Assembly (NCBI GenBank): GCA_036278935.1
Contig: DASUKA010000014.1
Span: 1-38,923 of the forward strand
Reading direction: 5' to 3'
Source of the DNA: DASSNR01 sp036278935
GTDB lineage: Bacteria; Gemmatimonadota; Gemmatimonadetes; Gemmatimonadales; Gemmatimonadaceae
Length of the DNA: 38,923 nucleotides
Below the pieces are notes generated by a model, which made no database searches, had not been told where the DNA came from, and was given only the letters and a program-made list of their open reading frames with translations. Shown here in pieces: positions 34,753 to 38,923 of this stretch (its first letter is position 1; every line of letters starts with the position of its first letter). Both the position numbers and the translations under genes were made by a program.

Positions 34753-35364
34753 TCAGTCGCCGAGCAGGTGGGAAAGGGTGCCGCGAAGGGTGGAGAGCGC
34801 GGAGCTCAGCTGGTTCGCGACGGTCTGGGGTGAGGTCCCCATCACCTCCGCGATCTCCCTGTACGATAGATCATGTACGCAGCGCAGGATGAACACCTCG
34901 CGGCGGCGCGCCGGCAGCGCCTGCACGGCCGCGCTCAGCTCCTGACGGAGCTGTTGCGACTCCAGCAGTTGGAGCGGCGTCGTGCTGGACGGGATCCATT
35001 CCGCCAGCACCGCAACCGCCCGCGATTCGGCGTCCGCGTGGCGCCGGTCGCTGATCGCGAAGTTCCGCGCCATGCGGTACAACAGACCACGAAGCGAACC
35101 ATCCGCGCGCCACTCCATGCGCCGGTCCCAGAGCTGGCAGAAGGTCCGCTGTGCCATGTCCTCGGCCGTCTCCCGACTCCCCGTGTGCCGGATGAGAAAG
35201 ACGATCAGGGGCGACCAGTAGCGGCGCAGCGCATGGTCCAGCGCCACGGTCTCCCCCGAGCGCAGTCGCGCCAGCAACTCGGCATCGGAGGGCTCGTCGG
35301 GCCGCGCCGAACCATCCGGCAGTGGGAGCGTGGGGTTCGCTCTCGGCAATGTGCGTAGGCGCAT
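34753..35364 (-). CDS. ECF-family RNA polymerase sigma factor (FecI-like)
   Basis: A 203-residue two-domain sigma factor. Region 2 runs RRYWSPLIVFLIRHTGSRETAEDMAQRTFCQLWDRR in two parts (about 48-82): core binding, then -10 recognition. Region 4 is near the C-terminus (about 150-200) with LPARRREVFILRCVHDLSYREIAEVMGTS, a helix-turn-helix for the -35 element. It heads the leftward array and is followed by the FecR-like anti-sigma gene, the usual FecIR order. The ATG at 35364 is chosen; a strong sigma70-like promoter ends about four bases before it, so the mRNA may be leaderless. It is predicted to drive the SusCD and hydrolase genes, by analogy with FecI. Confidence 0.92.
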   Translation of the reverse strand: MRLRTLPRANPTLPLPDGSARPDEPSDAELLARLRSGETVALDHALRRYWSPLIVFLIRHTGSRETAEDMAQRTFCQLWDRRMEWRADGSLRGLLYRMARNFAISDRRHADAESRAVAVLAEWIPSSTTPLQLLESQQLRQELSAAVQALPARRREVFILRCVHDLSYREIAEVMGTSPQTVANQLSSALSTLRGTLSHLLGD

Positions 35365-35374
35365 GGGCGGGTCG

Positions 35375-35403
35375 ATTATAGAGTTCGCGTCGCGCGACCG
35401 CAA
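35375..35403 (-). promoter_or_regulatory. Sigma70-type promoter for the ECF sigma-factor gene
   Basis: On the minus strand TTGCGG (35403-35398) and a perfect TATAAT (35380-35375) are separated by exactly 17 bases. The expected start of transcription is near 35368, only about four bases before the ATG at 35364. This is the best promoter match found in the window. Housekeeping control of the switch gene fits a FecI-type arrangement. Confidence 0.6.
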
Positions 35404-35505
35404 TAGTAGGGAACGCGACGCCCACGCGTATTCCTCAACGCAGGCGTGCGACACCGCTGCCGCGTCGCTGCCGCTTCCCTCCTCTCCAGACGCTCGAGGC
35501 TCGAG

Positions 35506-37194
35506 ATGCGAATTCGCAGGGTCTGTCGCTCCGCCATCGTTGTGTGGCTGGCCATCGCCGCGGCACGCGCGACGGCTGCCGCCACACCCACCACGCCCGC
35601 CACGCCGCCGCGCTTCGCGGTCACTGTCTCCGGCAACGTGCACCCCGGTGCCATCACGGGACGCTTGCTGCTCATCGTCGCGAAGACGGCCAAGCCCGAG
35701 CCCCGGCTGCGCGTCTCCCCGCTGGGCCCCGCGATGTTCGGCATCGACCTGCACCAGCTTGCGCCGGGCAAGACCGCCATCATCGACAACAACGCGGTCG
35801 GCTATCCAGTACAGCTCGCCCAGCTGAAGCCGGGCGACTACTACGTGCAGGCGGTGATCAACGTCTACGAGCAGGTACACCGCGCCGATGGACATACCAT
35901 CTGGGTGCACATGAACGACGGCACCATCGAGTTCTTCAACACGGCCGCCGGCAACCTCTACAGCGATGTGCAACGCGTCCATATTGGCAACGGCGGCACC
36001 GTCCACCTGAGCATCACCCACGTCATTCCGCCCGCCACACCGCCCGCCGACACCAAATGGCTCAAGCACGTGCGTATCCAGAGCCAGCTGCTCACGCACT
36101 TCTGGGGGCGACCGGTCTACGTTCACGCCACTGTTCTGCTGCCGAAGGGATATGACGAGCACCCGAACGCGCGCTATCCCAGCGTGTACGTGCTGGGACA
36201 CGGCGGCGACCCGTTCGAGTTCACGACGGACTCCACCGAGGCCAGGCACGTCGGGGAAATCAATCCAGTCAGCGGTTTGAAGAGCGGCTACGACATGTAC
36301 AAGGCGTGGACGTCGGACGGCTTCCCGCGCGTCATCGCCATCACGCTCGAGCAGCAGACGCCCTACTTCCCCGACTCCTACTCGGTGAACTCCGCCAACA
36401 ACGGCCCCTACGGCGACGCCATCGTACAGGAGGTGATGCCCTACCTTGATGCGCACTTCCGCACGATCGGCAAGCCGTACGCGCGGATCATCGAAGGCGC
36501 CTCCACGAGCGGGTGGCAGACGCTCGCCCTGCAGCTCAAGCACCCTGACTTCTTCGGCGGCGCGTGGGTGCTCCAGCCCGATCCCATCGACTTCCGCCAC
36601 TATCAGCTGGTCAACATCTACAAGGACGACAACGCGTTCACGGTGCCCGCCGGCGACTTCGTGTCCACGGAGCGGCCGTTCCGGCGCACGGTGGAAGGAC
36701 AGGTGGTGTGGACGAACCGGCAACTGAGCCGGTTCGAAGCGGTGCTTGGCACGCACGGCCGCTCGGGCTACCAGCTCGAAGCCTGGGAAGCGGTGTACGG
36801 CCCGGTAGGCGACGATGGCTACCCCAAGCCGCTCTGGAACAAGTTGACCGGGAAGATCGATCACTCAGTCGCGATGTACATGCGTGACCACGGCTACGAC
36901 CTGCGCTACTACGCCCAGCAGCACTGGGCCACGCTGGGGCCCAAGCTCGCCGGGAAGCTGCACTTCTTCGCGGGAGACATGGACAACTTCTATCTCGACC
37001 TGGCCGTCTACGACTTCCAGCACTTTCTGGAGAGTACGACCAACCCGAAGTCCGACGCGACCTTTACCTTTGGCCGCCCGGAAAAGGGGCATGGCTGGCA
37101 CGCATTCACCTGGGCCGAGATGGTGCGCGACATGGCCACGTACGTGAAGGCGCACGCGCCGTCGGGAGCGAATACAAGTGCGTGGAGCTACTGA
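35506..37194 (+). CDS. Secreted esterase of the PF00756 family, copy 2
   Basis: A 562-residue paralogue of the esterase at 27120. The signal peptide is RRVCRSAIVVWLAIAAARA (4-22). The N-terminal beta domain and the block ADGHTIWVHMNDGT match copy 1, as do ADTKWLKHVRIQSQLLTHFW, SVNSANNGPYGDA, GYPKPLWNK and the last third. The nucleophile elbow reads EGASTSGW: Ser333 is kept, but the usual final Gly of G-x-S-x-G is Ser. GRPEKGHGWHAF supplies a likely catalytic His. GAGG six bases before the ATG at 35506 supports the start over the GTG at 35446. Divergent from the sigma gene. The next gene begins 17 bases before this one ends, so they are coupled. Confidence 0.85.
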   Translation: MRIRRVCRSAIVVWLAIAAARATAAATPTTPATPPRFAVTVSGNVHPGAITGRLLLIVAKTAKPEPRLRVSPLGPAMFGIDLHQLAPGKTAIIDNNAVGYPVQLAQLKPGDYYVQAVINVYEQVHRADGHTIWVHMNDGTIEFFNTAAGNLYSDVQRVHIGNGGTVHLSITHVIPPATPPADTKWLKHVRIQSQLLTHFWGRPVYVHATVLLPKGYDEHPNARYPSVYVLGHGGDPFEFTTDSTEARHVGEINPVSGLKSGYDMYKAWTSDGFPRVIAITLEQQTPYFPDSYSVNSANNGPYGDAIVQEVMPYLDAHFRTIGKPYARIIEGASTSGWQTLALQLKHPDFFGGAWVLQPDPIDFRHYQLVNIYKDDNAFTVPAGDFVSTERPFRRTVEGQVVWTNRQLSRFEAVLGTHGRSGYQLEAWEAVYGPVGDDGYPKPLWNKLTGKIDHSVAMYMRDHGYDLRYYAQQHWATLGPKLAGKLHFFAGDMDNFYLDLAVYDFQHFLESTTNPKSDATFTFGRPEKGHGWHAFTWAEMVRDMATYVKAHAPSGANTSAWSY

Positions 37195-38923
37195 GACCAT
37201 CCGAGTGCTCGCCCTGGCGGCCATGCTGGTGGCCGCGCCGATGCTCCAGGCACAGGCGCCTGGAGCGTCCGACTCGACCGCTACACGCGGCGCACCGACT
37301 CCGGCCGCGCTGGGCGAGCTCGTGATGCATGAGTTCGCGTCGGGCACGCCGGCCGCCTTCGACAGCGTCTATCCGGACCAAGCAGGGCGCGCGGTGGTGC
37401 AGCAGGCGGTGCAGCGGCACGCGACGCGCCGCGCGGACGTGTCGCGCGTGGTGTGGAGCGGGCCCTCCCGCGCGGTGCTGCTGCTGGGCGGAACGGTCCT
37501 CTCAGAGAGCTCGGAGGACCAAGCCAACCGCACGCGCGATTTCTCAGGCCTGTACGAGGCTGCGAAGCAGGGCGGCAGCTGGATGCTCAAGCGCAAGCTG
37601 CCGCTCGACAGCGGCAACCACATCCGGGCGCAGACGCTGCATGTCGCGCTCACGCCCGGTACCGGCATTCGCGTGACCGATACGCTCACGCTGAGCATCG
37701 GGAGCCGGTACGGATTCACCGCCCGAATGAACGGCGACGCGCAGCTCTCCATGGTGCATCTTGACGGCCGCGCGGTGTCACACGCTTTTGGCGGCAACGT
37801 GCTCTGGATTCAGAGCGCGCAACGCCAGCGCGCGCAACTGGTGCTCGCCTATACGCTACGAGAGGACCGAGCCAGCTTCGCGGCCTCCGATTCGGCGGGA
37901 AGCTCGGCGCACCCGGCGTTCGGCGAGTTCAACAACACCGACGTCTGGCATCCCTTCTTCGGCTATCGGAGCGCCAACGATGTGGGACGCTTCGACATCA
38001 CGGTGCGCGTACCGGCCGCGTACGCCCTCACCACCACGCTCTCACAAACCGAGTCCGTTCGGGATGGCATCCGGACGGTGCACGGCCACAGCGTCAACCC
38101 GGACTTCCTGCTGAGCCTGATGTACGATCGCGACTGGCATCCACGCACGACGATGGTGGATGGCGTGCGCGTCGAGACGTTCATCACGCCCGACTTTCAC
38201 TCGTCGCACGACTCGCTCGTGGCGGCGTTCCGCCGGGTCTACCGTGTGTTCCGGCCGCGCTTCGGCGCGCTTCCGTCAGGATACGTGGCGGTGGTGGAGG
38301 ACCGGGGCGCCGGCCACGGGGGCTTCAAGGTGCGGATGAACGACGCCGTGATCTCCGGCGCGGGCGGCAAGGCGCTCAGCGAGGGCGGGCCGATCCCCGG
38401 CGCGGCGTTCGGCCATGAGATCTCCCATGCCTGGACGATGGATGCCAGCGGCCCGGCGGCGAATTTTCTGCGCGAAGGATGGGCCACCTTCGCGGAGTCG
38501 CTCATCGTGGGGAGCCTGTACGGTCCGGACACCGCGGCCACGCTGCGCGAGATTTCCCGCTCCGGTTACATCGCGAGCGGCGAGGGGAAGAAGAGCATCC
38601 TCGGCAGCCCGCACAACGGGCAGCTGCATTACTCCAAGGGCGTCTGGATCTTCTCCATGCTGCAGTACGCCATGGGCGACTCGGCGTTCGACCGCGGGAT
38701 CCGCGCTTTCTCGCGCCGCGCCGGCGGCCCTGCCGGCTACCGCGAATTCATTGCGTCCATGTCACAGGCCGCCGGCCACGACATGACCGGCTTCATCATG
38801 CCCTGGCTCGAAGGGAAGTATATGCCCGACGTGCACGCGCGCATCGATGGTTCGCGGGTGATCTTCACGCAGGCGCAACCGGGCGACGTCTTCGAGCTGC
38901 CGCTCGACGTGGAGCTCGTCACC
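37178..38923 (+). CDS. Exported HExxH (M1/M61-like) peptidase, copy 2, cut by the window edge
   Basis: The frame stays open to the last base; 582 residues are seen. The paralogue is the peptidase at 20886. The signal peptide is TIRVLALAAMLVAAPMLQAQ, without a lipobox Cys, unlike copy 1. The zinc site is HEISH (413-417) in FGHEISHAWTMDASG, with Glu433 in FLREGWATFAES, the same x15 spacing as copy 1. Conserved stretches include FNNTDVWHPFFGY and GYVAVVEDR. GGGAG nine bases before the GTG at 37178 sets the start, inside the 3' end of the esterase gene. Whether the CBM48-like tail of copy 1 is also present cannot be seen. Confidence 0.85.
   Translation, partial: MRGATETIRVLALAAMLVAAPMLQAQAPGASDSTATRGAPTPAALGELVMHEFASGTPAAFDSVYPDQAGRAVVQQAVQRHATRRADVSRVVWSGPSRAVLLLGGTVLSESSEDQANRTRDFSGLYEAAKQGGSWMLKRKLPLDSGNHIRAQTLHVALTPGTGIRVTDTLTLSIGSRYGFTARMNGDAQLSMVHLDGRAVSHAFGGNVLWIQSAQRQRAQLVLAYTLREDRASFAASDSAGSSAHPAFGEFNNTDVWHPFFGYRSANDVGRFDITVRVPAAYALTTTLSQTESVRDGIRTVHGHSVNPDFLLSLMYDRDWHPRTTMVDGVRVETFITPDFHSSHDSLVAAFRRVYRVFRPRFGALPSGYVAVVEDRGAGHGGFKVRMNDAVISGAGGKALSEGGPIPGAAFGHEISHAWTMDASGPAANFLREGWATFAESLIVGSLYGPDTAATLREISRSGYIASGEGKKSILGSPHNGQLHYSKGVWIFSMLQYAMGDSAFDRGIRAFSRRAGGPAGYREFIASMSQAAGHDMTGFIMPWLEGKYMPDVHARIDGSRVIFTQAQPGDVFELPLDVELVT

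Noticed and set aside
34753..36864. A long minus-strand open frame of about 700 codons running through the second esterase gene
   Set aside because: Only its last 203 codons resemble a sigma factor. The rest is the antisense of the esterase gene, kept open by GC-rich codon use; the promoter at 35375-35403 also separates the two.

Overview
The window looks like chromosomal DNA of a GC-rich, diderm, probably soil- or sediment-type bacterium, most likely a member of Gemmatimonadota. This is inferred from several things together: a SusC/SusD pair under a FecI/FecR-type switch outside an obvious Bacteroidetes base composition, long Asp-box and TolB-type secreted proteins, a B12-dependent ribonucleotide reductase, and coding frames with very high third-position GC. 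No tRNA, rRNA, CRISPR array, integrase or insertion sequence was seen.

Layout, left half (1-19173). A class II ribonucleotide reductase gene enters from the left edge (minus, partial). Next come a gamma-carbonic-anhydrase-like hexapeptide protein (minus), then a PqqD/RRE-like protein followed by a GT4 glycosyltransferase (plus). A large secreted protein (minus) joins a gluzincin metalloprotease, a TolB-type propeller and an Omp85-like barrel in one chain. A PP2C phosphatase with a C-terminal membrane anchor follows (plus). A tight three-gene peptidoglycan-recycling operon, murQ-anmK-nagZ, is on the minus strand, with 4-base stop/start overlaps. Then come gamma-glutamyltransferase (plus), a glycine-zipper lipoprotein (minus), a soluble histidine kinase and single-domain receiver pair (plus), a CcdA-type thiol-disulfide membrane protein (minus) and an alkaline-phosphatase-superfamily phosphodiesterase (plus).

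Right half (19153-38923). This is the accessory part. Ten genes read leftward from 35364 to 19153: ECF sigma factor, FecR-like anti-sigma factor, SusC-like TonB receptor with an N-terminal STN domain, SusD-like lipoprotein, PF00756-type esterase, a membrane-anchored protein of unknown family (copy 3), a secreted Asp-box/sortilin-like propeller, an HExxH peptidase with a CBM48-like tail, and two more copies of the unknown family (copies 2 and 1). Divergently, rightward from 35506, a second esterase and a second peptidase repeat the esterase-peptidase pair; the last gene runs off the right edge.

How they may work together (inference): the STN domain on the SusC receptor, the FecR-like protein and the ECF sigma factor form a FecAIR-type surface-signalling relay. 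It would switch on uptake of an oligomer, plausibly a peptide or ester-linked compound because peptidases and esterases are present and no glycoside hydrolase is, with secreted hydrolases, an Asp-box protein and three paralogous anchored proteins around it. The most unusual items are the protease-propeller-Omp85 fusion, the three-copy unknown family inside the SusCD locus, the duplicated esterase-peptidase module, an RRE protein carrying a leader-like YxxPxL tail, and a NagZ-type protein lacking the usual catalytic dyad sequence.
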